Shown piece by piece: positions 12,185 to 24,532 of a stretch of DNA of 64,000 nucleotides (the stretch's first letter is position 1; every line of letters starts with the position of its first letter). Under the pieces are notes generated by a model. The model had not been told where the DNA came from and did not search any database. It saw nothing but the letters and a program-made list of their open reading frames with translations. This stretch comes from Xanthostigma xanthostigma (Eukaryota > Arthropoda > Insecta > Raphidioptera > Raphidiidae), in NCBI GenBank assembly GCA_963575645.1, contig OY754475.1, positions 21,366,509 to 21,430,508 on the forward strand, written 5' to 3'. Position numbers and translations under genes: made by a program.

Positions 12185-15100
12185 CTTACTGTCTTACTGT
12201 CTTACTGTCTTACTGTCTTACTGTCTTACTGTCTTACTGTCTTACTGTCTTACTGTCTTACTGTCTTACTGTCTTACTGTCTTACTGTCTTACTGTCTTA
12301 CTGTCTTACTGTCTTACTGTCTTACTGTCTTACTGTCTTACTGTCTTACTGTCTTACTGTCTTACTGTCTTACTGTCTTACTGTCTTACTGTCTTACTGT
12401 CTTACTGTCTTACTGTCTTACTGTCTTACTGTCTTACTGTCTTACTGTCTTACTGTCTTACTGTCTTACTGTCTTACTGTCTTACTGTCTTACTGTCTTA
12501 CTGTCTTACTGTCTTACTGTCTTACTGTCTTACTGTCTTACTGTCTTACTGTCTTACTGTCTTACTGTCTTACTGTCTTACTGTCTTACTGTCTTACTGT
12601 CTTACTGTCTTACTGTCTTACTGTCTTACTGTCTTACTGTCTTACTGTCTTACTGTCTTACTGTCTTACTGTCTTACTGTCTTACTGTCTTACTGTCTTA
12701 CTGTCTTACTGTCTTACTGTCTTACTGTCTTACTGTCTTACTGTCTTACTGTCTTACTGTCTTACTGTCTTACTGTCTTACTGTCTTACTGTCTTACTGT
12801 CTTACTGTCTTACTGTCTTACTGTCTTACTGTCTTACTGTCTTACTGTCTTACTGTCTTACTGTCTTACTGTCTTACTGTCTTACTGTCTTACTGTCTTA
12901 CTGTCTTACTGTCTTACTGTCTTACTGTCTTACTGTCTTACTGTCTTACTGTCTTACTGTCTTACTGTCTTACTGTCTTACTGTCTTACTGTCTTACTGT
13001 CTTACTGTCTTACTGTCTTACTGTCTTACTGTCTTACTGTCTTACTGTCTTACTGTCTTACTGTCTTACTGTCTTACTGTCTTACTGTCTTACTGTCTTA
13101 CTGTCTTACTGTCTTACTGTCTTACTGTCTTACTGTCTTACTGTCTTACTGTCTTACTGTCTTACTGTCTTACTGTCTTACTGTCTTACTGTCTTACTGT
13201 CTTACTGTCTTACTGTCTTACTGTCTTACTGTCTTACTGTCTTACTGTCTTACTGTCTTACTGTCTTACTGTCTTACTGTCTTACTGTCTTACTGTCTTA
13301 CTGTCTTACTGTCTTACTGTCTTACTGTCTTACTGTCTTACTGTCTTACTGTCTTACTGTCTTACTGTCTTACTGTCTTACTGTCTTACTGTCTTACTGT
13401 CTTACTGTCTTACTGTCTTACTGTCTTACTGTCTTACTGTCTTACTGTCTTACTGTCTTACTGTCTTACTGTCTTACTGTCTTACTGTCTTACTGTCTTA
13501 CTGTCTTACTGTCTTACTGTCTTACTGTCTTACTGTCTTACTGTCTTACTGTCTTACTGTCTTACTGTCTTACTGTCTTACTGTCTTACTGTCTTACTGT
13601 CTTACTGTCTTACTGTCTTACTGTCTTACTGTCTTACTGTCTTACTGTCTTACTGTCTTACTGTCTTACTGTCTTACTGTCTTACTGTCTTACTGTCTTA
13701 CTGTCTTACTGTCTTACTGTCTTACTGTCTTACTGTCTTACTGTCTTACTGTCTTACTGTCTTACTGTCTTACTGTCTTACTGTCTTACTGTCTTACTGT
13801 CTTACTGTCTTACTGTCTTACTGTCTTACTGTCTTACTGTCTTACTGTCTTACTGTCTTACTGTCTTACTGTCTTACTGTCTTACTGTCTTACTGTCTTA
13901 CTGTCTTACTGTCTTACTGTCTTACTGTCTTACTGTCTTACTGTCTTACTGTCTTACTGTCTTACTGTCTTACTGTCTTACTGTCTTACTGTCTTACTGT
14001 CTTACTGTCTTACTGTCTTACTGTCTTACTGTCTTACTGTCTTACTGTCTTACTGTCTTACTGTCTTACTGTCTTACTGTCTTACTGTCTTACTGTCTTA
14101 CTGTCTTACTGTCTTACTGTCTTACTGTCTTACTGTCTTACTGTCTTACTGTCTTACTGTCTTACTGTCTTACTGTCTTACTGTCTTACTGTCTTACTGT
14201 CTTACTGTCTTACTGTCTTACTGTCTTACTGTCTTACTGTCTTACTGTCTTACTGTCTTACTGTCTTACTGTCTTACTGTCTTACTGTCTTACTGTCTTA
14301 CTGTCTTACTGTCTTACTGTCTTACTGTCTTACTGTCTTACTGTCTTACTGTCTTACTGTCTTACTGTCTTACTGTCTTACTGTCTTACTGTCTTACTGT
14401 CTTACTGTCTTACTGTCTTACTGTCTTACTGTCTTACTGTCTTACTGTCTTACTGTCTTACTGTCTTACTGTCTTACTGTCTTACTGTCTTACTGTCTTA
14501 CTGTCTTACTGTCTTACTGTCTTACTGTCTTACTGTCTTACTGTCTTACTGTCTTACTGTCTTACTGTCTTACTGTCTTACTGTCTTACTGTCTTACTGT
14601 CTTACTGTCTTACTGTCTTACTGTCTTACTGTCTTACTGTCTTACTGTCTTACTGTCTTACTGTCTTACTGTCTTACTGTCTTACTGTCTTACTGTCTTA
14701 CTGTCTTACTGTCTTACTGTCTTACTGTCTTACTGTCTTACTGTCTTACTGTCTTACTGTCTTACTGTCTTACTGTCTTACTGTCTTACTGTCTTACTGT
14801 CTTACTGTCTTACTGTCTTACTGTCTTACTGTCTTACTGTCTTACTGTCTTACTGTCTTACTGTCTTACTGTCTTACTGTCTTACTGTCTTACTGTCTTA
14901 CTGTCTTACTGTCTTACTGTCTTACTGTCTTACTGTCTTACTGTCTTACTGTCTTACTGTCTTACTGTCTTACTGTCTTACTGTCTTACTGTCTTACTGT
15001 CTTACTGTCTTACTGTCTTACTGTCTTACTGTCTTACTGTCTTACTGTCTTACTGTCTTACTGTCTTACTGTCTTACTGTCTTACTGTCTTACTGTCTTA

Positions 15101-17010
15101 CTGTCTTACTGTCTTACTGTCTTACTGTCTTACTGTCTTACTGTCTTACTGTCTTACTGTCTTACTGTCTTACTGTCTTACTGTCTTACTGTCTTACTGT
15201 CTTACTGTCTTACTGTCTTACTGTCTTACTGTCTTACTGTCTTACTGTCTTACTGTCTTACTGTCTTACTGTCTTACTGTCTTACTGTCTTACTGTCTTA
15301 CTGTCTTACTGTCTTACTGTCTTACTGTCTTACTGTCTTACTGTCTTACTGTCTTACTGTCTTACTGTCTTACTGTCTTACTGTCTTACTGTCTTACTGT
15401 CTTACTGTCTTACTGTCTTACTGTCTTACTGTCTTACTGTCTTACTGTCTTACTGTCTTACTGTCTTACTGTCTTACTGTCTTACTGTCTTACTGTCTTA
15501 CTGTCTTACTGTCTTACTGTCTTACTGTCTTACTGTCTTACTGTCTTACTGTCTTACTGTCTTACTGTCTTACTGTCTTACTGTCTTACTGTCTTACTGT
15601 CTTACTGTCTTACTGTCTTACTGTCTTACTGTCTTACTGTCTTACTGTCTTACTGTCTTACTGTCTTACTGTCTTACTGTCTTACTGTCTTACTGTCTTA
15701 CTGTCTTACTGTCTTACTGTCTTACTGTCTTACTGTCTTACTGTCTTACTGTCTTACTGTCTTACTGTCTTACTGTCTTACTGTCTTACTGTCTTACTGT
15801 CTTACTGTCTTACTGTCTTACTGTCTTACTGTCTTACTGTCTTACTGTCTTACTGTCTTACTGTCTTACTGTCTTACTGTCTTACTGTCTTACTGTCTTA
15901 CTGTCTTACTGTCTTACTGTCTTACTGTCTTACTGTCTTACTGTCTTACTGTCTTACTGTCTTACTGTCTTACTGTCTTACTGTCTTACTGTCTTACTGT
16001 CTTACTGTCTTACTGTCTTACTGTCTTACTGTCTTACTGTCTTACTGTCTTACTGTCTTACTGTCTTACTGTCTTACTGTCTTACTGTCTTACTGTCTTA
16101 CTGTCTTACTGTCTTACTGTCTTACTGTCTTACTGTCTTACTGTCTTACTGTCTTACTGTCTTACTGTCTTACTGTCTTACTGTCTTACTGTCTTACTGT
16201 CTTACTGTCTTACTGTCTTACTGTCTTACTGTCTTACTGTCTTACTGTCTTACTGTCTTACTGTCTTACTGTCTTACTGTCTTACTGTCTTACTGTCTTA
16301 CTGTCTTACTGTCTTACTGTCTTACTGTCTTACTGTCTTACTGTCTTACTGTCTTACTGTCTTACTGTCTTACTGTCTTACTGTCTTACTGTCTTACTGT
16401 CTTACTGTCTTACTGTCTTACTGTCTTACTGTCTTACTGTCTTACTGTCTTACTGTCTTACTGTCTTACTGTCTTACTGTCTTACTGTCTTACTGTCTTA
16501 CTGTCTTACTGTCTTACTGTCTTACTGTCTTACTGTCTTACTGTCTTACTGTCTTACTGTCTTACTGTCTTACTGTCTTACTGTCTTACTGTCTTACTGT
16601 CTTACTGTCTTACTGTCTTACTGTCTTACTGTCTTACTGTCTTACTGTCTTACTGTCTTACTGTCTTACTGTCTTACTGTCTTACTGTCTTACTGTCTTA
16701 CTGTCTTACTGTCTTACTGTCTTACTGTCTTACTGTCTTACTGTCTTACTGTCTTACTGTCTTACTGTCTTACTGTCTTACTGTCTTACTGTCTTACTGT
16801 CTTACTGTCTTACTGTCTTACTGTCTTACTGTCTTACTGTCTTACTGTCTTACTGTCTTACTGTCTTACTGTCTTACTGTCTTACTGTCTTACTGTCTTA
16901 CTGTCTTACTGTCTTACTGTCTTACTGTCTTACTGTCTTACTGTCTTACTGTCTTACTGTCTTACTGTCTTACTGTCTTACTGTCTTACTGTCTTACTGT
17001 CTTACTGTCT
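12185..17010. repeat. 8-bp satellite CTTACTGT (~603 copies)
   Basis: Uninterrupted head-to-tail array of CTTACTGT with no variant seen by eye over about 4.8 kb. This implies very recent expansion, homogenisation, or consensus collapse in assembly. It abuts the gap on the left. Confidence 0.97.
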
Positions 17011-17023
17011 ACCGCTTTTGGCT

Positions 17024-17101
17024 GCTGCTGTCGTTGGTTGCTGCTGTCGTTGGTTGCTGCTGTCGTTGGTTGCTGCTGTCGTTGGTTGCTGCTGTCGTTG
17101 G
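17024..17101. repeat. 16-bp minisatellite (~5 copies)
   Basis: About five tandem copies of a 16-bp unit (CTGCTGTCGTTGGTTG) directly after the 8-bp satellite. Confidence 0.9.
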
Positions 17102-17715
17102 CTTCGTCGTTCAGATTAGGGTTAAGTGGGGGGGGTTGAATTATTGCGGCGCCGCTATGTTTGTGTGTGTGTTTGTTATGTGTGTGTTTTGGATTACAAG
17201 GATGTTGGATAGGTAACTTCGATGTCGCAGCGCGTGGTGCCCTTACGAGCTGGTCTCCAGGAAGTCGAGATGACCGTTGTTTCTCTGTAATCAGAAATCG
17301 AATTGAGAAATTAGATAGATGCAGTAGAATATTAGAGGTATATAGGAAAGGAGATAATTAATCGAGGTAACCAAATAGTGCACCAATCCAACACCCCCTT
17401 ACAAACCAACATAATATAACACACACAATATACATACCACACAGAGACTTAGACGGACAGGGAGACATGCACAACACATTCACATACATACATACACATA
17501 CAGGACAATATACAGACAGGACATATACAGACAGGACATATACAGACAGGACATATACAGACAGTTTTGAGACAGACTTGTAAGACAGACAGTAGACATA
17601 CGGACCTTTAAGACAGACAGCAGACATACGGACCTTTAAGACAGACAATAAGACATATGGACAGTTTTAAGACGGAGACAAATTTATAGGACATTTTTAA
17701 ATGGACATTCATACA
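17102..17715. repeat. Degenerate simple-repeat region
   Basis: Holds a TG run near 17160-17190, then from about 17400 degenerate tandem repeats built on ACAGACAGGACATAT and AGACATACGGACCTTTAAG. No gene supported. A short stretch near 17215-17360 has an open frame but no domain. Confidence 0.6.
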
Positions 17716-17768
17716 GACAGACATTAGACAGACACGTACGACAACAATCAACATGAGAAAATCTCATG

Positions 17769-17840
17769 AGCAGAAGTGGGATTCGAACCCACGACTCTAT
17801 GATCGAACGGCCAGTACTATACCCCTAGGCCACGAGGGGA
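17769..17840 (-). repeat. tRNA-like (SINE-type) Pol III head, copy 1
   Basis: On the minus strand this reads TCCCCTCGTGGCCTAGGGG and ends in a T-arm with GGTTCGAATCCC. These match Pol III A and B boxes. The T arm pairs well (GTGGG/CCCAC), but the acceptor arms (TCCCCTC against TCTGCTC) do not pair and the anticodon region is short. I therefore call it a tRNA-derived element head rather than a working tRNA gene. Confidence 0.7.
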
Positions 17841-18729
17841 CATGTCAGTTTATTCAAAATTCATTTACTTTAGATATCTAAAATTGCCAATGATAAACGT
17901 TGCATAAGCTATTTTATTTCTCAAAATCTAAGGCTGATGTCACACTGTTTATACAATGATAACGAATATTTTTACATGCAAAACCCGATATAATACCCCA
18001 AATACCAAAATTATAATTTCTGACAAAATACAAAAAACATGTGAGCCTTACTCGCATAAGTTTACGGGGAAGTGAAACTTTTTTAGAGTTATAAATTCAT
18101 TCATTTCAATAATCTTTGATGAATAAAATCATATCATAACGTTGTAACACTGACCCTATATTTGGAAAGTTATGAAACGATTTGAACGCGTTAGGTAATG
18201 TTAAAATTCTCAGTAAAATTTTAGCATTCAACTGTGAAACAATAAATTATTTTTGTGTAATTTTAATAAAAATATTTTAGTGCTTTTCGGGATCATCATA
18301 AATTTGTGAGTACAGACATATTTTAATTCTAATATAGGTATATGAAAAATATTCAAATATTCTCTTTTACAGGTCAGACTGTACATATTTTATACGCATG
18401 TACATATCTAGTATCCGCATTTAATGTTTGGTTAATGGAAGTAACTCCACGGATCGATTGAATCACGAAGTCTTTAATCAGGAGACCAAGCTTTCTATGC
18501 TTGCTGTGTTTCGAGACGGACCGTTTTCTGGCGCACGCGAGATGGCGCTGTTATTACTACCTGTGAAAACGTCGGTTCTTTCCGCCTGTTTTCGCCATAC
18601 TTACCAAAGTTGTTTAACTTCACAGACACTACACGCATGTAAGTTATGAACGTGTGTGCGTGACGCCATGTCAGTTCATGCGACAGATATCGGTCCAACG
18701 CTACGCTCGAGCTGGTTAGAGTGTTATCA

Positions 18730-19023
18730 CATTATCCGATCCGATATCGGTGTCGGACGACGATAGCCGATATCCGATAGCTGACACCATGCGCTGTTTT
18801 CAGATATTTCCGACAAAATCGTTCCGATACGGCCCTTTGCTCGATAGCTTCGTGCGGGCGGGTCATCATGGCAGACTATAATAGAAAACTTTATTTGCTG
18901 TCTCTATTATATTTGAATTATATTTAAATGATGACGATCGGGCTCTGCGCACACAGAGACAACGTATAGCACACATACAAACACTATCGTCCGACGATAT
19001 CCGATATCGGCCCGGACAATATG
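18730..19023. mobile_element. MITE with CCGATATCGG-rich termini, copy 1
   Basis: The left end CACATTATCCGATCCGATAT is matched, inverted, by the right end (reverse complement CATATTGTCCGGGCCGATAT). The ~290-bp interior is full of CGATATCGG-type palindromes. No transposase, so non-autonomous. Superfamily not assigned. Confidence 0.65.
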
Positions 19024-19057
19024 AAAGACAGGTACGTATTTCATATATTTTACTCAC

Positions 19058-19284
19058 CCTTACAATAAATTAATATTGTTTGCATGTATAATATTATAAA
19101 AAAAATATTTAAATTAATTGTTTCAATGCAGGCAACAGCAATTTGACGCACGAATACGATCGAAGAAAGTCTTATCTGTAACAAAAAGGAACACGGTTAT
19201 TTTTACCGTTTCGAAGAGAGACCCGTTCGAAGTGATTGTCTGGAAAGTCAAGAATACGCATCGGAAACATTTCAAAGTCGGTGT
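19058..19284. repeat. Inverted exon-like repeat, left arm
   Basis: This segment reappears in reverse orientation at 20490-20733 and, truncated, at about 24385-24532. It includes TTTCAATGCAG followed by an open frame, which looks like a 3' splice site and exon start. The encoded peptide (QQQFDARIRSKKVLS...) matches no family I know. It may be a captured gene fragment inside a repeat. Confidence 0.65.
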
Positions 19285-20489
19285 TCTGATAGAAAACGAC
19301 GCGCTGAATTCAATGAGCCCATCCGGAGGTCTGTATCTAATACCGTATCAGAGATATAGGCGTTTAAATGTTTCTTCTACATTTAAATTCACTATAAATA
19401 CCCACAGGACCTAAATCGATTCATCAATCAATCAAATTTATTAATCATAAGCTAGATACAGCAGGTGTTGTCACAGTAATAAAATTTTATAAAAGGCAAC
19501 ATGGCAATATCAAGTTGATTTTTGCCTGTAGAAGTTTATTATTATTTCGTGTGTTATAATTATGCTTTGAACTTAAAGAATCATATTTGTCAATGTGTTT
19601 TTTTTATATAGCAGAGCAAATGAAAAATGTATATGGCGGAAATTGTAAGAATTTTGTTTTGTTGCAGCTGTCGCCTGTCACGTTGCCTTCTTTTGCAATA
19701 GGAGAACCCTGTGAAGACCTGAAAGACTACTACTCCAGAAAATAATGCGTCGACATAGGCATCGAGGATATTGACGGCGAGGACACAGGTGTCCATCGAT
19801 CCGGCTACAGCCATCGACGCCGCCGATAATTATACATGGAACGACACTAATTTATCATTTTATATTTTTAAATTGTAAATTAATACCTATGGTTTCTTTT
19901 TACTTTTGATGCAGAAGTGTTTTGATAATTTTCATTAATTAAATTAAAGTTCTTTTGTACCCGGATGAGTCCGGGACGCTAGTCATTAATTACCTTCATC
20001 CAAATACAACTTCTAGGTACAAATTTATTTCAAAACTACAGAAGATAACAATTAACAGCCGGAAAAACGTTATAGCTTGAAAACTACACCAGCTCCAGAT
20101 TTCTTTTTTGCATCTCCATGTCTCTACGTCGACATAGGCGTCGGGGACATCGACGGCGAGGACGGCCACTGTACTTCAATTAAATTCCGCTAGATAGCAG
20201 TATCGTCAAATTTTGTAACCAGTTATAAATTGGCGTGCAAAAATTTAGTAACTAAGCTTTGACAAAACCCTAACAGACGTCGCTGCTACACATAATTTAA
20301 GGTGTACTGTTGGCTGTCAGATAAGTTAGCAGCGCTAGAACTGAACTGTGTACTTCAACTACATTCCGCTAGATGCCAGTATCGACAAACTTTGTGATCA
20401 ATTATAAGTTAAACGCAAAAAAATATTGACTATAAACTTTGACGAAACCTTAACTGATGGCGCACCTGCATATAATTTATTCTGTCTGT
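19285..20489. repeat. Spacer between inverted arms, with tandem short element
   Basis: Contains two diverged tandem copies of a ~135-bp sequence (about 20171-20305 and 20350-20486, both starting TGTACTTCAA and carrying ATTCCGCTAGAT). It also holds two short related stretches with GTCGACATAGGC (19747 and 20126). No gene supported. Confidence 0.5.
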
Positions 20490-20733
20490 ACACCGATTTT
20501 GAAACGTATCTGATGCGTATTCCAGACTCTCCAGAAAAGCACTTCGAAAGGGTCTCTCTTCGAAACGGTAAAAATGACTTGTCTCTTTTTGTTACAGATA
20601 AGACTTTCTTCGATCGTATTCGTGCGTCAAATTGCTGTTGCTAGCATTGAAACAATTATTTTAAATATTTTTTTTTATTATACATCCAAACAATAATAAT
20701 TTATTGTACTTTATTGTATAAATAATTGTAAGG
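20490..20733. repeat. Inverted exon-like repeat, right arm
   Basis: Reverse complement of 19058-19284 with scattered differences. Both arms carry the paired segments TTACAGATAAGACTTTCTTC and CGTATTCGTGCGTCAAATTG. The plus-strand ORF here is only the antisense of the left-arm frame. Confidence 0.7.
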
Positions 20734-22070
20734 AAAAAGAATTGTGAGAAAATAAACACAAATTAACTAAAAATATATTTTTTTATTTATGAAAGATAGT
20801 AATAAAACACAGATAAAAGGCAAAACCAAAGAAGGAATTTATTTCCATACAATATAAAAGATATACACTCATTACATTAGTAAACACAAAATATATCCAT
20901 TAATTAACTATATGAATCATTGCCTATCTACTCAATGTGCGGTGAGTGAACGCAACAAAGCGTATCGAAAATATATCTGCGTCTCTTTCTTCGATGTAAT
21001 TCCCTGATTTCTCCGATGATAGAATTGGTTGATATATGTTGCATTCAATCTGAATAAAGTATCTCTGTTTCAAGAACTTTGTCTTTGTCTATGACGTTAA
21101 CATGGGCGTACCCAGCGTTTGGCCCAGGAGGGGGCAAATTAGAAATTTCTTAAGCCGGGTTCCCCCGTGCTTGTTTTGCCCGCCTGGATACGCCAGTGCT
21201 TACGGCGTAAAAAAAGACAGAAGTATATGTTTGCACCCTAATAGTTCGATTGCGATTTTATTCCTATGCTCAGTATAGAATAAAAGTATAAGAGTAAACA
21301 TTAATATTTTTTTGCGAGCACGACGGCGCAGCCGGAGTGAATCCTCGAAATAGAGCAAGCGTTTTAAAGACCAGTTATCCACGAATACTTTACGCTATTT
21401 TTTTATTGACGTATGCAGTTATATATATTTCCATACACACATATACGCACATGTATATTTTAGCTAGCAATTAATAAAATAGATAGATAGATGTTCCAAT
21501 TAAATTTTTTTATTATTTCACTTTATACGTAGCGAAGCACGTACAGGGTCGCTAGTAATACAATAAAGATTTGAATAATAATATATATATCTATTTCGCA
21601 CGACTTTACAAATACAAATAATATAAATAGAATAATGTTTTAAAAGATATGGGGACATTGTCTTGTGGCACATAAAAGCCTTGTTCGACTGAAAATTTGT
21701 TCGTCAGATCTTCAAAATTGTTGCCAGCTGTTGGCAGAATCGCGTAGATACCTTAAAAAAACAAAACACAATCGAATGAAACAAATGCAAATAAGACGGA
21801 GTTAGCGTAAGTCGGGGTATTACTGTACTGAAGACAGACGAGAAAAGAGTTGAATTTATTAGAGATATTTTTAATTCTTACCGCTTTGTCGGTATCCCTT
21901 AAATGTAGGTAAGTAGAAATCCATATCTTCTGTAAATTGTAATCGCCATAGAATTTTGGAGACTTTGTTTTCGACAGGCCGTGTTGACTCCTTTTGCAAT
22001 GTCCCAATCCGAGTCGGTTGATGTTCCACGTCTGAAATTAAATAGACACAATTAAAGCAATAAAAACATT
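20734..22070. other. Repeat-rich spacer, no gene recognised
   Basis: AT-rich DNA. It includes a small hAT-like MITE (about 21102-21190; TIRs GGGCGTACCCAG / CTGGATACGCC) and a Helitron-like 3' end at about 21530-21556 (hairpin-forming GTAGCGAAGCACGTAC then TCGCTAGT). The rest shows nothing I can identify. Confidence 0.45.
21102..21190. mobile_element. Short hAT-like MITE
   Basis: Imperfect inverted ends CATGGGCGTACCCAG and CTGGATACGCCAGTG flank ~85 bp. The GGCGTA terminal motif is typical of hAT-related MITEs. Classification is tentative. Confidence 0.45.
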
Positions 22071-22071
22071 A

Positions 22072-22292
22072 AATATACAGAAAAGCCTCGTTTATCCGAG
22101 GTAATGTGGAGAGGAGGTACCTCGGAAAGCCGAACACAAAAGTGTATAAATAAAATTGTTGTTGTACAAATAAGCAACAAAGAGGCACAATAATAATCAG
22201 TTTTAACCGGTTTTTCGATATTATCCGAGCCTCGGATAACGCGGAGACGCGGTTGATCGACGACCGGATAAACGAGACTTTATTGTACATAT
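22072..22292. mobile_element. Tigger/pogo-like MITE
   Basis: Left end ACAGAAAAGCCTCGTTTATC. The right end read inverted is TACAATAAAGTCTCGTTTAT. The CTCGTTTATCCG core is characteristic of pogo/Tigger-type TIRs. About 220 bp with no transposase, so non-autonomous. Confidence 0.65.
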
Positions 22293-22754
22293 CGATGCCT
22301 AGAATCAACTGACTACGAACTAGTCACCGGTGCGGATCTCATGCAAAAACGATCTGCACACGAGGCTGGTTTTACGGCTGGAATCGTTGCTCATCATCGT
22401 CGTTTTATCAGAGAAGCATCTGGCAATTTATTTTCTAAAATAAAGGCGCAACAATCAATTTCATAATCGACAGAACATCAAATTAAAATTCTTGCGCAAA
22501 AAAAAAAAACAAACAAAATCTTTAACGACCCCGGTACCTATATGAGAAGAAACGTTATCGATGTTAAAAACCTATAATATACCTAAGTATACAAAATGTA
22601 CTCCCACAATTTAGTAACAATAATTGATTGTTGAAACAAAAGACAGACGATAAGCATCGGTTGACTACAGAAAGGAGAGGATCTCGCAACCCAGTGGCGT
22701 CCAAACTACATTTTTCAATTTAAAATAAGACTATAATATGTATAAGACTTATAA

Positions 22755-22809
22755 TCTTTATATATAAAAATTACGTGTCACATAAACTCCTAAACTACTG
22801 AACCGATTT
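22755..22809 (+). mobile_element. Helitron-like 5' end fragment
   Basis: TCTTTATATATAAAAATTAC and the following 'aactactgaaccgatttta' phrase match the usual 5' end of insect non-autonomous Helitrons. The match breaks at 22808-22810, where the ~1.5-kb repeat copy 2 begins. Either the repeat is inserted in, or carried by, a Helitron. Confidence 0.5.
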
Positions 22810-22862
22810 TAACAGACATTAGACAGACACGTACGACAACAATCAACATGAGAAAATCTCAT

Positions 22863-22934
22863 GAGCAGATGTGGGATTCGAACCCACGACTCTTTGATCG
22901 AGCGGCCAGTACTATACCCCTAGGCCACGAGGGG
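22863..22934 (-). repeat. tRNA-like (SINE-type) Pol III head, copy 2
   Basis: Same as the element at 17769-17840 with a few substitutions in the anticodon region. A and B boxes are kept and the acceptor stem is again unpaired. Confidence 0.7.
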
Positions 22935-23823
22935 ACATGTCAGTTTATTCAAAATTCATTTACTTTAGATATCTAAACTTGCCAATGATAAACGTTGCAT
23001 AAGCTATTTTATTTCTCAAAATATAAAGCTGATGTCACACGGTTTACACAATGATAACGAATATTTTTACATGCAAAACCCGATATAATATCCCAAAGAC
23101 CAAAATTATAATTTCTGACAAAATACAAAAAACATGTGAGCCTTACTCGCATAAGATTACGGGGAAGTGAAATTTTTTTAGAGTTATAAATTCATTCATT
23201 TCAATAATCTTTGATGAATAAAATCATATCGTAACGGTGTAACACTGACCCTATATTTGGAAAGTTATGAAACGATTTGAACGCGTTAGGTAATGTTAGA
23301 ATTCTCAGTAAAATTTTAGCATTCAACTGTGAAACAATAAATTATTTTTGTGTAATTTTAATAAAAATATTTTAGTGCTTTTCGGGATCATCATAAATTT
23401 GTGAGTACAGACATATTTTAATTCTAATATAGGTATATGAAAAATATTCATATATTCTCTTTTACAGGTCAGACTGTACATATTTTATACGCATGTACAT
23501 ATCTAGTATCCGCATTTAATGTTTGGTTACTGGAAGTAACTCCACAGATCGATTGAATCACGAAGTCTTTAATCAGGAGACCAAGCTTTCTATGCTTGCT
23601 GTGTTTCGAGACAGCCCGTTTTCTGGCGCACGCGAGATGGCGCTTTACCTGGGAAAACTTCGGTTCTTTCAACCTGTTTTCGCCATAGTTACCAAAGTTG
23701 TTTAACTTCACAGACACTACACGCATGTAAGTTATGAACATATGTGCGTTACCCAGTAGCTGACGCCATATCGATTCATGCGACAGATATCGGTCCAACG
23801 CTACGCTCGAGCTGGTTAGAGCG

Positions 23824-24217
23824 TTTTCACATTATCCGATCCAATATCGGTGTCGGACGACGATAGCCGATATCCGATAGCTGAGACCATGCGCTGTTTT
23901 CAGATATTTCCGACAAAATCGTTCCGATACGGCCCTTTGCTCGATAGCTTCGTGCGGGCAGGTCATCATGGCAGACTATAATAGAAAACTTTATTTGCTG
24001 TCTCTATTATATTCGAATTATATTTAAATGATGACGGAGACAGCAAATAAAGTTTTCTATTATAGTCTGCCATGATGACCTGCCCGCACGAAGCTATCGA
24101 GCAAAGGGCCGTATCGGAACGATTTTGTCGGAAATATCTGAAAACAGCGCATGGTCTCAGCTATCGGATATCGGCTATCGTCGTCCGACACCGATATTGG
24201 ATCGGATAATGTGAAAA
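23824..24217. repeat. Long palindrome: 181-bp arms, 32-bp loop
   Basis: The left arm 23824-24004 is the reverse complement of the right arm 24037-24217. I found no mismatch by eye. The palindrome lies inside the MITE of repeat copy 2. The matching place in copy 1 has only the left arm, so the right arm arose by an inverted duplication in copy 2. Confidence 0.9.
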
Positions 24218-24532
24218 GGCTCTGCGTACACAGACACAACGTATAGCACACATACAAACATTATCGCCCGATGGCTCACGGTCGTCCGATGGTGCCGCCA
24301 ACATATCAGTGTCGGCTCCGATATCCGATATTGGCCCGGACAATATGAAAGACAGGTACGTATTTCATACATTTTACTTACCCTTACAATTATTTATACA
24401 ATAAAGTACAATTAATTAATATTGTTTGCATGTATAATATAAAAATATATTTAAATTAATTGTTTCAATGCAGGCAACAGCAATTTGACGCACGAATACG
24501 ATCGAAGAAAGTCTTATCTGTAACAAAATGAA

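Larger units (their letters stand above)
17716..19190. repeat. ~1.5-kb dispersed repeat, copy 1
   Basis: Nearly identical to 22808-24532. The shared block begins at ACAGACATTAGACAGACACG and runs through a tRNA-like head, an AT-rich body and a nested MITE (18730-19023). It then enters an exon-like sequence after TTTCAATGCAG. The class of the whole repeat is not clear. The second copy shows it is mobile or segmentally duplicated. Confidence 0.85.
22808..24532. repeat. ~1.5-kb dispersed repeat, copy 2
   Basis: Same order as copy 1 (tRNA-like head, AT body, MITE, exon-like start) with few base changes. It differs by a ~200-bp inverted duplication inside the MITE and by a diverged MITE right half. 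The exon-like segment is cut off at about 24532. Confidence 0.85.

Noticed and set aside
12185-17010. Tandem repeat array considered as CRISPR or telomere
   Set aside because: There are no unique spacers, the unit is 8 bp, and it is not a known insect telomere repeat (TTAGG). It is a plain satellite.
17769-17840. Functional tRNA gene
   Set aside because: Acceptor arms do not pair and the anticodon arm is too short. The same sequence is carried in a dispersed repeat at 22863.
20426-20644. Plus-strand 72-codon ORF
   Set aside because: It is mostly the antisense of the exon-like repeat at 19058-19284, read in inverse orientation.
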